Shown here piece by piece: positions 35,274 through 45,443 of a DNA stretch of 64,000 nt. The DNA is taken from the NCBI GenBank assembly GCA_947495035.1, contig CANLXI010000006.1, positions 124,001 through 188,000 of the forward strand, written 5' to 3'. Each line of letters begins with the position of its first letter. Position 1 is the stretch's first letter. Under the pieces are notes generated by a model that saw nothing but the letters and a program-made list of their open reading frames with translations, searched no databases and had not been told where the DNA came from. This DNA comes from an uncultured Granulosicoccus sp. Lineage in GTDB: Bacteria; Pseudomonadota; Gammaproteobacteria; Granulosicoccales; Granulosicoccaceae. The translations under genes and the position numbers were made by a program.

Positions 35274-36107
35274 ATGCAACAGCAAGAGAAGCAGCAGTCG
35301 AGCATGAGCAATACCGGCAGTGACCTACTGCTGGAAATCGACAATATCGAAGTGGTGTACAACGAGTACGTATTGGTGCTGCGAGGCTTGAGTCTGGCGG
35401 TGGAACGCGGTTCGATCACCGCTCTATTGGGGGCCAATGGTGCGGGCAAGTCCACAACCTTGAAAGCCATCAGTGGCCTGTTGCATTCAGAGAACGGCGA
35501 GATCACTCGTGGCTCGATACGCTTTGATGGGCAGACAATCAGTCGCCAGCCACCCGAGGCGATGGTAAGAAGTGGCGTATTTCAGGTGATGGAGGGGCGC
35601 CGCATCATTCAGGACATGACGGTCATCGAGAACCTGCGTCTCGGCGCTTTTTCTCGCAAGGATGCGAGGATCAAACCGGATATGGATCTGGTATTCGACT
35701 ACTTCCCGAGGTTGAAGGAGCGGACCGGCCTGGCGGGCTATCTCTCGGGAGGGGAGCAACAGATGCTGGCCATTGGTCGTGCCATGATGGCGCGACCGAA
35801 ACTCATTCTTCTGGATGAGCCGTCCATGGGTTTGTCTCCGCTACTGGTCAAGGAGGTATTCAGCATCATCCGGAAACTGAATCGAGAGTTCGGGGTCACC
35901 ATTCTTCTGGTCGAGCAGAATGCAGCCATGGCACTTCATTGCGCGAAACATGGCTACATCATGGAGAACGGCAAGATCGTGCTCGACGGTAGCAGTGACG
36001 AGCTGAAGAACAATGAAGATATCAAGGAATTCTACCTTGGTGGCGGCGGTGACAGAAAGAGTTTCAAGAACATCAAGTCGTTCAAGCGACGCAAGCGATG
36101 GTTGTAG
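35274..36107 (+). CDS. Branched-chain-type ABC transporter ATPase, LivF type
   Basis: A 277-residue LivF-type ATPase. Walker A GANGAGKS is near residue 54, Q-loop VFQVMEGRRIIQDMTVIEN near 100, signature LSGGEQQMLAIGRAMM, Walker B LILLDEPSMGLSP and the H-loop equivalent LLVEQNAAMAL. A second in-frame ATG lies at 35304. The C-terminal tail is unusually basic (GDRKSFKNIKSFKRRKRW), longer than in standard LivF. Its stop directly abuts the next gene's start. Confidence 0.9.
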   Translation: MQQQEKQQSSMSNTGSDLLLEIDNIEVVYNEYVLVLRGLSLAVERGSITALLGANGAGKSTTLKAISGLLHSENGEITRGSIRFDGQTISRQPPEAMVRSGVFQVMEGRRIIQDMTVIENLRLGAFSRKDARIKPDMDLVFDYFPRLKERTGLAGYLSGGEQQMLAIGRAMMARPKLILLDEPSMGLSPLLVKEVFSIIRKLNREFGVTILLVEQNAAMALHCAKHGYIMENGKIVLDGSSDELKNNEDIKEFYLGGGGDRKSFKNIKSFKRRKRWL

Positions 36108-37394
36108 ATGATGACTGACAATAGAGAGACCTTGCTCACCCAGCAGGGGGTGCATCCCGAGATGGCCGGTATGGTCGATCATGAATACAGTACGATCGGC
36201 GAACGAGAGACTGATCAGGCGTCTCGACTTCGAGACATGTTGCAACTGGCCTGTGAGCAGCCGTATTACAAACAGGCCTATGCCAATCGTTCGGTCGAAT
36301 CGATTCGGGAGGTAGCGGATCTGAAGGAATTGCCAGTGTTGCGCAAGCAGGATCTGGTCGACATACAGGCCAGCAGCCCCCCATTCGGGGGCTTGCTCGC
36401 CGGGAATGCCAGGCCGGATTACCTGTTTGTTTCACCGGGTCCCATTCATGAGCCCGGTTTCATGAAAGCCGATTTCTGGAGAACTCAAAGGGCACTGCGA
36501 GCAGCAGGGTTTCAGTCGGGGGACATCGTGCACAACACGTTTTCCTACCATCTGACACCAGGCGCCTGGATACTCGACGCCGGAGCCAGGGCATTGGACT
36601 GCGCCGTCATTCCGGCGGGCAATGCCTCGCTGGATCTGCACGTGACCACCGTTTTTCAGTATGGAGCCACGGCCTATGTCGGGACACCGGATTTCCTGAA
36701 AACACTGATCGAGGCCTGCTTGCTGGCCGATCGAGGACCGCTGCCGCTGACCAAGGCGGTGGTCAGTGGTGGCGTCTTGACATCGGGACTGCGCCGATTC
36801 TTTCGGGACAGTGGTCTGCAGGTGTTGCAGTTCTACGCCACGGCTGAACTGGGGCTCATTGCCTACGAAACCGAACCCGATGGGAAGATGCTCGTGGATC
36901 AGGATGTCATCGTGGAAATCGTGGAGCCCGGCACCGGCAGTCCGGTATCCGCGGGTGAGGTGGGGGAGGTTGTGGTGACCACGCTGCGAGAGGATTACCC
37001 TCTGGTTCGGTTTGGTACCGGGGATCTGTCTGCTTTCGTCGAACTTCCTGAGAGGAACGCTCATGCCGGGCCTGTATTGGCCGGTTGGCTGGGACGTGCT
37101 GACGAAGCGAGCAAGGTGCGAGGCATGTTTGTCAGGCCGGGACAGATCATGAAGTTGTGCGAACGGATAAAGGGTTTGAAGAGAGCCCGGTTGATCATCT
37201 CCAGAGCCAATGAAAAGGATGATGTCATTCTTTTCTGCGAATACAGTGATGACTATATCGGTCGCGACACGGCGGAGGAGAACCAGATGATCAGGGACGT
37301 GTTCAGGGAGTTATGCCATCTCAATACCAGTGTCTCGATCGTCGAGCCGGGTACCTTGAGCGACGATGGCAAGCTGATCGTCGATATGCGCTGA
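36108..37394 (+). CDS. Phenylacetate-CoA ligase-like adenylate-forming protein
   Basis: A 428-residue PaaK-family protein. It has YVGTPDFLKTLIEA near residue 187, GGVLTSGLRRFFR, the adenine-site motif FYATAELGLIAYE near 246, and the hinge-to-C-terminal region VKGMFVRP-like (KVRGMFVRPGQI). The glycine- and serine-rich P-loop of true PaaK (SSGTTG) is replaced by VSPGPIHEPG near residue 107. Activity as a CoA ligase is thus not assured, though this variant recurs in the family. It starts immediately after livF and precedes isovaleryl-CoA dehydrogenase. It may activate a different acid, or modify the transporter's product. Confidence 0.72.
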   Translation: MMTDNRETLLTQQGVHPEMAGMVDHEYSTIGERETDQASRLRDMLQLACEQPYYKQAYANRSVESIREVADLKELPVLRKQDLVDIQASSPPFGGLLAGNARPDYLFVSPGPIHEPGFMKADFWRTQRALRAAGFQSGDIVHNTFSYHLTPGAWILDAGARALDCAVIPAGNASLDLHVTTVFQYGATAYVGTPDFLKTLIEACLLADRGPLPLTKAVVSGGVLTSGLRRFFRDSGLQVLQFYATAELGLIAYETEPDGKMLVDQDVIVEIVEPGTGSPVSAGEVGEVVVTTLREDYPLVRFGTGDLSAFVELPERNAHAGPVLAGWLGRADEASKVRGMFVRPGQIMKLCERIKGLKRARLIISRANEKDDVILFCEYSDDYIGRDTAEENQMIRDVFRELCHLNTSVSIVEPGTLSDDGKLIVDMR

Positions 37395-37515
37395 GAGGCA
37401 GCAAGGTCTGAATCCATCAGGCAACAGCAGGCGGAAGTGCAGTGTGGGTGCACCGCTGGCAGCCTGGCCCCCCACGGACAGCGTCACCGGTTGACGCAAT
37501 CGAGGAACAGAAAAG

Positions 37516-38679
37516 ATGTTCAATGAGACCATGAACTTTGACCTGGGCGAGGATATAGCCGCCTTGCAATCGATGGTGCATCGCTTTGCGCAGGAAGAGA
37601 TTGCACCACGCGCTGCGCAGATTGACGCCAGCAACGAGTTTCCGATGGATTTATGGAAGAAGATGGGAGACATCGGCTTGCATGGCATTACCGTTCCGGA
37701 GCAATACGGTGGATCTGCCATGGGGTATCTGGCACACACCATTGCTCTGGAGGAGATCAGCCGAGCCAGTGCATCGGTAGGACTGAGTTACGGGGCACAT
37801 TCGAATCTGTGCATCAACCAGATAAACCGCTGGGGCAATGATGAACAGAAGGCTCGCTATATCCCCAGACTGCTCAGTGGCGAGTACATCGGCGCACTGG
37901 CCATGTCCGAGGCGGCATCCGGCTCTGATGTCGTGTCCATGAAACTCAGGGCAGACCGGGGTACCGATGGTTATGTGCTCAATGGCAACAAGATGTGGAT
38001 CACCAATGGGCCTGATGCATCCACCCTTGTCGTGTATGCCAAGACTGATCCGGAGGCTGGACCCCGAGGTATCACTGCCTTCCTGATCGAACAGGACATG
38101 CCGGGTTTTTCCACGTCACGCAAACTGGACAAGCTGGGCATGCGCGGTTCGAATACCTGTGAGCTGGTGTTCGAGGATGTACGGGTGCCTTTCGAGAATG
38201 TGCTGGGCGAAGAGGGTCGCGGCGTCAATGTGCTGATGTCGGGTCTGGATTACGAACGTGTCGTGCTCTCCGGAGGACCACTGGGTATCATGGCCGCAGC
38301 TCTTGATGTGGTCGTGCCTTATGTACATGAGCGACATCAGTTCGGGCAGGCCATTGGAACCTTCCAGCTCATGCAGGGCAAGCTGGCAGACATGTATACT
38401 ACCCTGAATGCCTGCCGTGCCTATGTCTACGCAGTAGCACGCGCCTGTGACCGTGGAGAAACCACACGCAAGAATGCCGCGGGATGCATTCTGTATTCGG
38501 CTGAGAAGGCCACTCAGGTTGCCCTTGACGCCATTCAATGCCTGGGGGGGAACGGCTATACCAGCGACTATCCCACGGGACGTCTGTTACGTGATGCCAA
38601 GCTCTACGAGATCGGGGCGGGTACCAGTGAGATACGTCGCATGCTCATTGGTCGTGAACTGTTCAACGAGACTCGTTGA
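37516..38679 (+). CDS. Isovaleryl-CoA dehydrogenase-type acyl-CoA dehydrogenase
   Basis: A 387-residue FAD enzyme. The catalytic Glu is at the position characteristic of isovaleryl-CoA dehydrogenases ([17 protein letters not shown]247) rather than near the C-terminus as in short-chain acyl-CoA dehydrogenases. Other marks are [18 protein letters not shown] (FAD site), NKMWITNG, and [21 protein letters not shown]. It would oxidise isovaleryl-CoA or a related 3-methyl acyl-CoA to the 2,3-enoyl-CoA. Genes for the biotin-dependent carboxylase that uses that product follow at once. Citronellyl-CoA dehydrogenase is the main alternative, because the Atu terpene pathway has the same gene order logic. 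Confidence 0.87.
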   Translation: MFNETMNFDLGEDIAALQSMVHRFAQEEIAPRAAQIDASNEFPMDLWKKMGDIGLHGITVPEQYGGSAMGYLAHTIALEEISRASASVGLSYGAHSNLCINQINRWGNDEQKARYIPRLLSGEYIGALAMSEAASGSDVVSMKLRADRGTDGYVLNGNKMWITNGPDASTLVVYAKTDPEAGPRGITAFLIEQDMPGFSTSRKLDKLGMRGSNTCELVFEDVRVPFENVLGEEGRGVNVLMSGLDYERVVLSGGPLGIMAAALDVVVPYVHERHQFGQAIGTFQLMQGKLADMYTTLNACRAYVYAVARACDRGETTRKNAAGCILYSAEKATQVALDAIQCLGGNGYTSDYPTGRLLRDAKLYEIGAGTSEIRRMLIGRELFNETR

Positions 38680-38680
38680 C

Positions 38681-40276
38681 ATGGCCATAGCGGGTAAAGA
38701 GGCAATACTGGACGACGACGATGCATTGGCCATGCGGGCGCAGTGCGATGTGATCGCAGAGCAGGCTCGGGTCATCATGCAGGGTGGTTCCGAGCGATCC
38801 AGAGAGAGACATGTGCAGCGTGGCAAGCTGTTACCGCGTGATCGGGTCAATGGACTCATTGATCCGGGTACGGCGTTTCTGGAAATCGGTCTGTTTGCTG
38901 CCTGGCAGTGCTACGGCGAGCAGATACCGGCTGCGGGCGTCATTGCCGGAATCGGCACCGTGGCTGGCAGGCAGTGCATGATCATCTGCAACGATGCCAC
39001 GGTGGCTGGCGGCACCTATTATCCGCTGACGGTGAAAAAACACTTGCGGGCCCAGGAGATTGCCGAACAGAATCATCTACCATGCCTGTACCTGGTGGAC
39101 AGCGGCGGGGCGAACCTGCTCAACCAGGATGAGGTGTTTCCGGACAAGGAGCATTTCGGGCGGATCTTCTACAACCAGGCACGCATGAGTGCTCAGGGCA
39201 TTGCCCAGATAGCGGTGGTCATGGGGTCATGTACTGCGGGTGGTGCCTATGTTCCGGCCATGAGTGATCAGACCATCATCGTACGTGAGCAGGGCACCAT
39301 CTTTCTGGCCGGACCACCCCTGTTGAAGGAGGCCACGGGTGAAGTGATCGATGCGGAAACCCTGGGAGGAGGAGATACCCACACGCGGTTGTCAGGCGTT
39401 GCCGATTATCTGGCCGATGATGATCTGCATGCGCTGGCGCTGGCGCGGAGGATTGTCGGCAATCTGCAAGCCTGTCCGGCTGCGAACTTGATGAAATCGA
39501 CATACGCGGAACCATTGTTCGACGCTGGAGATATTCCGGGATTGGTACCGGCCGATGCACGCAAACCCCATGACGTGCGCAACATCATTTCGCGTCTGGT
39601 GGACGGGTCGGAATTCGATGAGTTCAAGGAGCGCTACGGTACGACGCTGGTGTGTGGTTTTGCCTCGGTGCATGGCATGACGCTGGGTATCGTGGCGAAT
39701 AACGGTGTGCTGTTCTCGGAGAGTTCAAGCAAGGGCGCGCACTTCATCGAGCTGTGTTGCCAACAGAAGGTGCCGATTCTCTTCCTGCAGAACATCACCG
39801 GCTTCATGGTGGGTTCCCGGTATGAAGCCGGCGGTATTGCCAAGGATGGTGCCAAACTGGTCAATGCCGTGTCCACCGCTGAGGTGCCCAAGATCACTGT
39901 CATCATCGGTGGCTCCTATGGTGCGGGCAACTACGGCATGTGCGGGAGGGCCTTCGGTCCACGTTTCGTCTGGATGTGGCCCAATGCCCGAATCTCCGTC
40001 ATGGGCGGGCCACAGGCGGCCGGGGTCATGGCCAATGTCAGGCGAAGCGCTCTGGAAAAACGCGGTGACTCCTGGTCGGAGGAAGAAGAGGCGGCGTTCA
40101 GACAACCGATACTTGATCAGTTCGAAAGGCAGTCGCAGCCGCTGTATGCCTCAGCCAGACTCTGGGATGACGGCATCATCGATCCTCGAAGTACCCGAGA
40201 TGTCGTGGCCCTGTCGCTCAAGGCTTGTCTGAATGCCCCCATCGCCGAAACGCGTTTCGGACTTTTCCGGATGTAA
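38681..40276 (+). CDS. 3-Methylcrotonyl-CoA carboxylase-type carboxyltransferase (beta) subunit
   Basis: A 531-residue carboxyltransferase of the MccB/LiuB/AtuC group. Marks: [22 protein letters not shown] near residue 47, [41 protein letters not shown] (oxyanion hole, biotin side) and [20 protein letters not shown] towards the C-terminus. It transfers the carboxyl group from carboxybiotin to C4 of a 3-methyl-2-enoyl-CoA. The ATG at 38681 is two bases after the dehydrogenase stop. Geranyl-CoA carboxylase cannot be excluded without an alignment of the residue that gates chain length. Confidence 0.88.
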   Translation: MAIAGKEAILDDDDALAMRAQCDVIAEQARVIMQGGSERSRERHVQRGKLLPRDRVNGLIDPGTAFLEIGLFAAWQCYGEQIPAAGVIAGIGTVAGRQCMIICNDATVAGGTYYPLTVKKHLRAQEIAEQNHLPCLYLVDSGGANLLNQDEVFPDKEHFGRIFYNQARMSAQGIAQIAVVMGSCTAGGAYVPAMSDQTIIVREQGTIFLAGPPLLKEATGEVIDAETLGGGDTHTRLSGVADYLADDDLHALALARRIVGNLQACPAANLMKSTYAEPLFDAGDIPGLVPADARKPHDVRNIISRLVDGSEFDEFKERYGTTLVCGFASVHGMTLGIVANNGVLFSESSSKGAHFIELCCQQKVPILFLQNITGFMVGSRYEAGGIAKDGAKLVNAVSTAEVPKITVIIGGSYGAGNYGMCGRAFGPRFVWMWPNARISVMGGPQAAGVMANVRRSALEKRGDSWSEEEEAAFRQPILDQFERQSQPLYASARLWDDGIIDPRSTRDVVALSLKACLNAPIAETRFGLFRM

Positions 40277-42267
40277 TGCTCATGATCGAATCCCTGCTTG
40301 TGGCCAATCGCGGCGAGATCGCCTGCCGCATTCTTCAAACTGCCCGTACGATGAGTATTCGCACCGTGGCGGTGTTCTCCGATGCCGATGCCCGTGCGCG
40401 TCATGTAGCGTTGGCAGACGAGGCCATACACATCGGTGCGACTCCCGTTGGCGAAAGCTATCTGGATGGTCGCAGGATCATCGACGCAGCCCTGGCCAGC
40501 GGTGTTCAGGCCATCCACCCCGGGTATGGCTTCCTGTCCGAGAACCCTGAATTCGTTGAAGTAGTCAGTGAGGCGGGCCTGATCTTCGTTGGACCGACAG
40601 CCAGTGCCATTCGAGCCATGGGGTTGAAGGATGCTGCCAAGGTTCTGATGGAGAAGGCAGGTGTTCCGGTTGTTCCCGGATATCACGGTAGCGAGCAATC
40701 TGCTGATTTTCTGGCCGAGCAGGCTGCCTCGATCGGTTATCCCGTCTTGATCAAGGCGCGTGCCGGTGGCGGAGGAAAGGGGATGCGACGAGTCGACCGC
40801 CCGGAGGATTTCAGGCAGGCGCTGGATAGCGCTGCCCGTGAAGGGCTCAATGCGTTTGGTGATGCAGCCGTGCTGGTCGAGAAGTACATAGCCTGTCCCC
40901 GGCACATCGAAGTACAGGTCTTTGGGGACAGTCACGGCAATGTCGTGCATTTGTTCGAACGGGATTGCTCGCTGCAACGTCGACATCAGAAGGTGATCGA
41001 AGAGGCACCGGCACCGGGGATGAGCGAGCCGGTAAGAACTGCCATGACCCAGGCGGCAGTCACCGCTGCTCAGGCTATCGGTTACGAAGGAGCCGGTACC
41101 GTTGAATTCATTGTGGATGGCTCTCGGGGTTTGCGCGCGGACGCCTTCTGGTTCATGGAGATGAATACACGACTGCAAGTCGAACACCCGGTTACCGAGG
41201 CCATTACGGGGGTCGATCTGGTCGAGGCGCAGATTCGTGTGGCCGCCGGAGAGTTGCTGCCCTTTACTCAGGATGAACTGAGCATTCAGGGGCATGCCTT
41301 CGAAGCCAGGCTTTACGCCGAGGATGTCTCGGCCGGATTTCTGCCTGCCACCGGTCATCTGCAGCGATTGGAGTTCGATCCGCGTGTCCGCAATGACACG
41401 GGTGTGAGATCAGGGGACGACATCACACCGTTCTATGATCCCATGATTGCCAAGATCATCAGCCATGCACGCACGCGGGAATTGGCCTTGAGTCAATTGA
41501 ACCGCGCTCTGGAAAATACACTGGTGGCCGGAACCGTCACCAATGTGGAGTTTCTTGGCGCTCTGGCTCGGCATCCGCAATTTCGCGCTGGCAGCATGGA
41601 TACCGGGTTGATCGAACGCGAGTTGGCAGCATTGACAGCCTCGGAACCAGTCTCCATGCTTGGCACTCTGGTGGCCGCTCTGTGTCTGGCTGATATCGAT
41701 TTCCGGGAGCCATTGTCAGGATGGCGACTCTGGGGTGGCGCCAGCCATCTGCTGACGCTGCATTGCCATGACGACGTGCAGATCGTGCGGTTCGCGATCG
41801 TTGAACCCGGGCATTATCAATTGCTGGAAAAGGATAACGGTGAGTTGCTTCTGGATATTTTCCTGCAACCGCTTTCGGCAGATCGTTTGCTGGTAGATGT
41901 CAATGGTCTGCAAAAGCAGGTGACGGTGGTTCGCTGGAATGAACCGACCTGTGCCTGTGTATGCGTGTGCGCTGAAGGGCGAACACGGGAGTTTCGCCAC
42001 TTTGACCCCCTGGAATCCGTCGGTGAGTCTGCCGGCAGTGAGGATGCGGTCAGAGCTCCGATGACTGGCGTCATCCGTGTGCTGGAAATCGAGCCGGGGC
42101 AGAGTGTCAGGTCCGGACAGCGCCTGCTGGTGCTCGAGGCCATGAAGATGGAAACCAGCGTGCTGGCTCCCAGAGATGGCATCGTGGAGCAGGTGCATTG
42201 CCGGGCAGATGCGACGGTGGACGGTGGCGCCCTGTTGGTCAGCCTGCAAGCGATCGAACCGTCATGA
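40276..42267 (+). CDS. 3-Methylcrotonyl-CoA carboxylase-type biotin carboxylase (alpha) subunit
   Basis: A 663-residue multidomain protein. The biotin carboxylase domain (1-450) starts with ESLLVANRGEIACRI and contains the ATP loop KARAGGGGKGMRRV, HIEVQVFGDSHGN and FMEMNTRLQVEHPVTE. A less conserved BT-type middle domain follows. The C-terminal biotinyl domain has LEAMKMET with the biotinylated Lys at K624. The start overlaps the stop of the carboxyltransferase gene (TAATG); ATG 40282 is also possible. Together the two subunits make an acyl-CoA carboxylase. LiuC- and LiuE-type genes for the next leucine-pathway steps are not in the window. Confidence 0.9.
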   Translation: MLMIESLLVANRGEIACRILQTARTMSIRTVAVFSDADARARHVALADEAIHIGATPVGESYLDGRRIIDAALASGVQAIHPGYGFLSENPEFVEVVSEAGLIFVGPTASAIRAMGLKDAAKVLMEKAGVPVVPGYHGSEQSADFLAEQAASIGYPVLIKARAGGGGKGMRRVDRPEDFRQALDSAAREGLNAFGDAAVLVEKYIACPRHIEVQVFGDSHGNVVHLFERDCSLQRRHQKVIEEAPAPGMSEPVRTAMTQAAVTAAQAIGYEGAGTVEFIVDGSRGLRADAFWFMEMNTRLQVEHPVTEAITGVDLVEAQIRVAAGELLPFTQDELSIQGHAFEARLYAEDVSAGFLPATGHLQRLEFDPRVRNDTGVRSGDDITPFYDPMIAKIISHARTRELALSQLNRALENTLVAGTVTNVEFLGALARHPQFRAGSMDTGLIERELAALTASEPVSMLGTLVAALCLADIDFREPLSGWRLWGGASHLLTLHCHDDVQIVRFAIVEPGHYQLLEKDNGELLLDIFLQPLSADRLLVDVNGLQKQVTVVRWNEPTCACVCVCAEGRTREFRHFDPLESVGESAGSEDAVRAPMTGVIRVLEIEPGQSVRSGQRLLVLEAMKMETSVLAPRDGIVEQVHCRADATVDGGALLVSLQAIEPS

Positions 42268-42585
42268 TGCCGTCCGACGGGCAACCACTCTCAATCCGCC
42301 TCGCCGTGATACCGTAAGATCAGTAGCCTTGCAGGCATGTTGGAGTCTTGTCTTGTAACCTGGCTGCCCTCATCCGTCTATCGATCGACAGGTGGGTGAT
42401 CATCTCTCTGCCTTGCGCAGAAGGAATATTGAAAACGCGGCCGGTTTCGACAGTGCTACACTGCGCGACATCGAGATCAGATGTCCGCAGCGAAGCTGCA
42501 CCGATAACAGCAGGATAGGATGTATGCCTGAATGCGTCGATGAACGATGGCTGACCGAGTGCTATGACCCACACCTGGAATCGTC
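42268..42585. other. Non-coding gap after the carboxylase operon
   Basis: No convincing gene. The only open frame of note (42392-42592) lacks a ribosome-binding site and a recognisable product. A TG-n-TACACT extended -10-like sequence ends at 42462 and could be the promoter of the solute-binding-protein gene at 42586. No strong terminator hairpin was seen. Confidence 0.3.
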
Positions 42586-43344
42586 ATGCTGACGTTTTCA
42601 GGCACGACGTCTCGCAAGACCATTCTTGCGATGTGGCTACTGATTCAAGGGAGCATCCTGTCGGCTGACGCCTTGGGCCAGAGTTCGACCAGCCCCCTGG
42701 TTCTGTCAAACGCAACCTTGCCACCGGTGTCCACTTCCGAGGGTGATGGCTATCTGGACAAGCTGTACGCGGAATGGTTCAAGCGCGCAGGCTTGCGCGT
42801 GCAGCTGCAGACGACTCCGGCGGCTCGCGGTCTGGAGAGTGCCAACGCAGGGATATTTGCAGGCGACGCGGCCCGTGTCGACATGGATAGCTCACTGTAT
42901 CCGGATCTACTCCAGGTGCCGGAGCCCGTGATCGAAGTGATTTTTGGTGGTCTTTTCCTGGATTCCGGAGTTCGAGTCAAGACATTCTCCGATTTCGAGG
43001 ACTATCGGGTCGGATATGTACGTGGTTGGAAGATCGCAGAAGGATTGTTCAAGGGGAAGGTCAATACGGTTACCGTGCGGAATGCCGGCAATCTGCTGGA
43101 TATGCTGGCGGCGGACAGAATCGATGTTGCTTTCATGACCGTTGCCCCGGCGAGAGAGCTGGCGCGTGAAAGACAGCTGGGATGGTTGAACAGAACCGAT
43201 TTCGAAATCCGCAAGACGCTGTATCTCTATCTCCATTCCAGTCACCGGGACAAGGTTTCCCGAATGGCCGACATTCTCAGAGACATGAAGTTCGATGGCA
43301 GCTACGATCAGATCATGTCAGGCTACAGTCTCGGGAATCGTTGA
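42586..43344 (+). CDS. Periplasmic solute-binding protein (family-3-like), orphan
   Basis: A 252-residue exported protein with a signal peptide ending near LGQSS (residue 32). The mature part has the two-lobe order of small periplasmic receptors: GYLDKLYAEWFKRAGLRVQLQTTPAARGLESANAG, then a second lobe with KTFSDFEDYRVGYVRGWKIAEGLF and RIDVAFMTVAPARELA. No transporter gene adjoins it on the same strand. It is convergent with a LysR gene. It may be a sensory receptor or a stray binding protein of the ABC type; amino acids or other polar solutes are typical ligands. Confidence 0.7.
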   Translation: MLTFSGTTSRKTILAMWLLIQGSILSADALGQSSTSPLVLSNATLPPVSTSEGDGYLDKLYAEWFKRAGLRVQLQTTPAARGLESANAGIFAGDAARVDMDSSLYPDLLQVPEPVIEVIFGGLFLDSGVRVKTFSDFEDYRVGYVRGWKIAEGLFKGKVNTVTVRNAGNLLDMLAADRIDVAFMTVAPARELARERQLGWLNRTDFEIRKTLYLYLHSSHRDKVSRMADILRDMKFDGSYDQIMSGYSLGNR

Positions 43345-43399
43345 GCTGACTGGTGTTTCGGTGTCGAGTTCGCCCTTGGCATACTGAACGAGAGTTGGT

Positions 43400-44290
43400 T
43401 CAGTGCTGCAGGCAAAGCTGTTGAAACTCCTTGTGGATGGGGCTTGATGATTCGTTGTTCCTGCTGATTATTCCGATGGGACGATGAAATTGAGGGTGGT
43501 CCAAATCGAGAAAAGCCAGGTCGTCGCCCAGATAGGAAGCGGTAGTCTTCATTGGCATCGTGGAAATGAAATCGGTTGATTGGAGAATTTCCATCACTGA
43601 CCGAATGGAATCGGTTTCAACGGCGATGTCAATCCTGTCCAATCCCATGGCGATCAACGCGCCCTCGGTTTGATGGCGCAGCATGCTTCCGCGAGAGTGG
43701 GATACCCAACGCTGGTTTTGCAAATCCGCACTCTTGATGCTTTTCAGAGAATGAAGTGCATGCCCGGTGCGGCACAACACGCCGACGCGATCGTCCACCA
43801 GATGTGTGAAAGTCGATTGGCTGGATCGGTCTATGAAGTCACGAGGCCCGATGATCATGTCTACTTGAGCTCGCTCCAGCATCTCGCGTAGCTCGTGTAC
43901 GAGGCCCACGCGCAGATCAACCTTGCAGTGCGGTCGATCAACAATGAATCGAGTGATTCTGCTGGTCAGGAAGTGGCCCGCGATGATGGGAGGGGCGCCA
44001 ATTCTGAGCGTGCCTGCTGTTCCCTCTGCTGCCAATTTGGAAAGGTTTCTTGCCTGCTCTTCTGCTGTGCGTATGGAGATACCGGCTTGTGCCAGCTTCA
44101 AGCCCAGGTCTGTCGGCTCAGCCTTTCGGGAGGACCTGTCGAACAGGGGAATACCGACCCGATCCTCCAGGGTTTTCATGTTTCGGCTGAGAGCTGGCTG
44201 GGTAATACCTATGCGGTCAGCAGCCGCCTGGAATGAGCCTGCTTCAACGATAAGGGAGAGCTGGGCGAGATGGCGCGGGTCGATATACAT
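43400..44290 (-). CDS. LysR-family transcriptional regulator of the TAXI-TRAP/sulfatase operon
   Basis: A 296-residue LysR protein. The helix-turn-helix is at residues 17-47 (GSFQAAADRIGITQPALSRNMKTLE). The effector domain begins GTLRIGAPPIIAGHFLTSRI. It is divergent from the TRAP operon that starts at 44382, with an AT-rich 91-base gap between the two that probably holds the binding sites. Regulation of uptake and desulfation by a LysR protein responding to the substrate is the likely arrangement (inference). Confidence 0.87.
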   Translation of the reverse strand: MYIDPRHLAQLSLIVEAGSFQAAADRIGITQPALSRNMKTLEDRVGIPLFDRSSRKAEPTDLGLKLAQAGISIRTAEEQARNLSKLAAEGTAGTLRIGAPPIIAGHFLTSRITRFIVDRPHCKVDLRVGLVHELREMLERAQVDMIIGPRDFIDRSSQSTFTHLVDDRVGVLCRTGHALHSLKSIKSADLQNQRWVSHSRGSMLRHQTEGALIAMGLDRIDIAVETDSIRSVMEILQSTDFISTMPMKTTASYLGDDLAFLDLDHPQFHRPIGIISRNNESSSPIHKEFQQLCLQH

Positions 44291-44381
44291 ACCACAAAGT
44301 AATATAAGCCGAGAAAAAAATCATTATTTTTTATGTTGATGAGGGCTTAAGCTGTAAAAAAAATTCCACCAGGAGGCCTTC

Positions 44382-45389
44382 ATGCAAACATTAAAGAATA
44401 CCGTCGCTGCTGCGACCATGGCGCTGTCGCTCGCTTTTACCGGCAACGCTGCGGCACAGGTGTACAAGGGAGAAACCGCCGGTGTGGGTGATCCGGTCCA
44501 CACGATGTTCGTGGCATTCGCCAATCAGGCGGGCAAGGCGGATGTGACTGTACAAGTCAATGCGGGGCAGACATTGACCAAGTCGATGCTCAAGGGCGCG
44601 CGGGGCGATATCGAGTTCTTCTCGGCGGTGCCTTCCCTTGTCAACCTCATGGCGGGTAAGCAGGCCATGTACGCGAATATTGATGGAGCGGAGGAACTCT
44701 CAGGCAATTTGCGCGCAATTTTCGGTTTCAAGGCCGGCGCCTATCATCCCGTGGTGCTTGCATCATCCGGGATCGAGAACTGGGAAGACATCAAGGGTAA
44801 AACCGTTTTTACTGGCCCACCGGCTGGTGCCGCTTCAGCTACCTCGGAAGGGCTCATAAAGGTGATAACCGGCTACGAAGCGGGTACGGACTACACCGCC
44901 GTTCGGCTTTCCTGGGGCGAAGGCTATGCAGCGTTGTCCGATGGCAAGATCGACATGATGGTTCGTCCTGCCGAAGTGGGATCAGCCAATATCGAGCAAT
45001 TCGGCTTGTCGGGTGAATTCCGTATCCTGTCGATACCGGATGAGGCGCGAGACAATGAAGAGATGCTCGCACTGTTTGGCAAGCCGGGCCGAGGCATGGC
45101 GACGTTCGATGGCAACATCTACAAGGGTCAGTTGACCGAAGGTGAAATCACATCGCTGGGTTTCTTCCAGTTTCTGGGCACTCACGCCGGTGTTGATGAT
45201 GATGTCGTTTACGCAGCAACGAAAGCGTTCTGGGAAAACATTTCCGAAGTGCAGAACACCGCGTTCTTCCTGAAGGAAGTCAGCAAGGAAACTGCCTTCA
45301 TTGCGATCAATGTGCCGTTGCATGCCGGTGCATTGCGCTATTACGACGAAGCCGGTTTCGACGTACCCGACGAGCTGCGCGCACCCTGA
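44382..45389 (+). CDS. TAXI-type TRAP transporter solute-binding protein
   Basis: A 335-residue exported receptor of the TAXI family (TRAP-associated extracytoplasmic immunogenic). The signal peptide ends at NAAAQ (residue 26). AGGAGG lies upstream of the ATG. Family-typical segments are SMLKGARGDIEFFSAVPSLVNLMAGKQAM, WEDIKGKTVFTGPPAGAASAT near residue 130 and RLSWGEGYAALSDGKIDMMVRPAEVGSA. It is followed by a fused TRAP permease and a sulfatase in one operon. The ligand is probably the sulfatase's substrate or product; neither is known. Confidence 0.87.
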   Translation: MQTLKNTVAAATMALSLAFTGNAAAQVYKGETAGVGDPVHTMFVAFANQAGKADVTVQVNAGQTLTKSMLKGARGDIEFFSAVPSLVNLMAGKQAMYANIDGAEELSGNLRAIFGFKAGAYHPVVLASSGIENWEDIKGKTVFTGPPAGAASATSEGLIKVITGYEAGTDYTAVRLSWGEGYAALSDGKIDMMVRPAEVGSANIEQFGLSGEFRILSIPDEARDNEEMLALFGKPGRGMATFDGNIYKGQLTEGEITSLGFFQFLGTHAGVDDDVVYAATKAFWENISEVQNTAFFLKEVSKETAFIAINVPLHAGALRYYDEAGFDVPDELRAP

Positions 45390-45443
45390 TATTTTTCATC
45401 AGACCCTTCCTTTGCACCGTTTTTACATCTGATGAGGGATGAG

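Noticed and set aside
42392..42592. 66-codon open frame in the gap before the orphan binding protein
   Set aside because: No ribosome-binding site, Cys/Arg-rich composition and no recognisable product.
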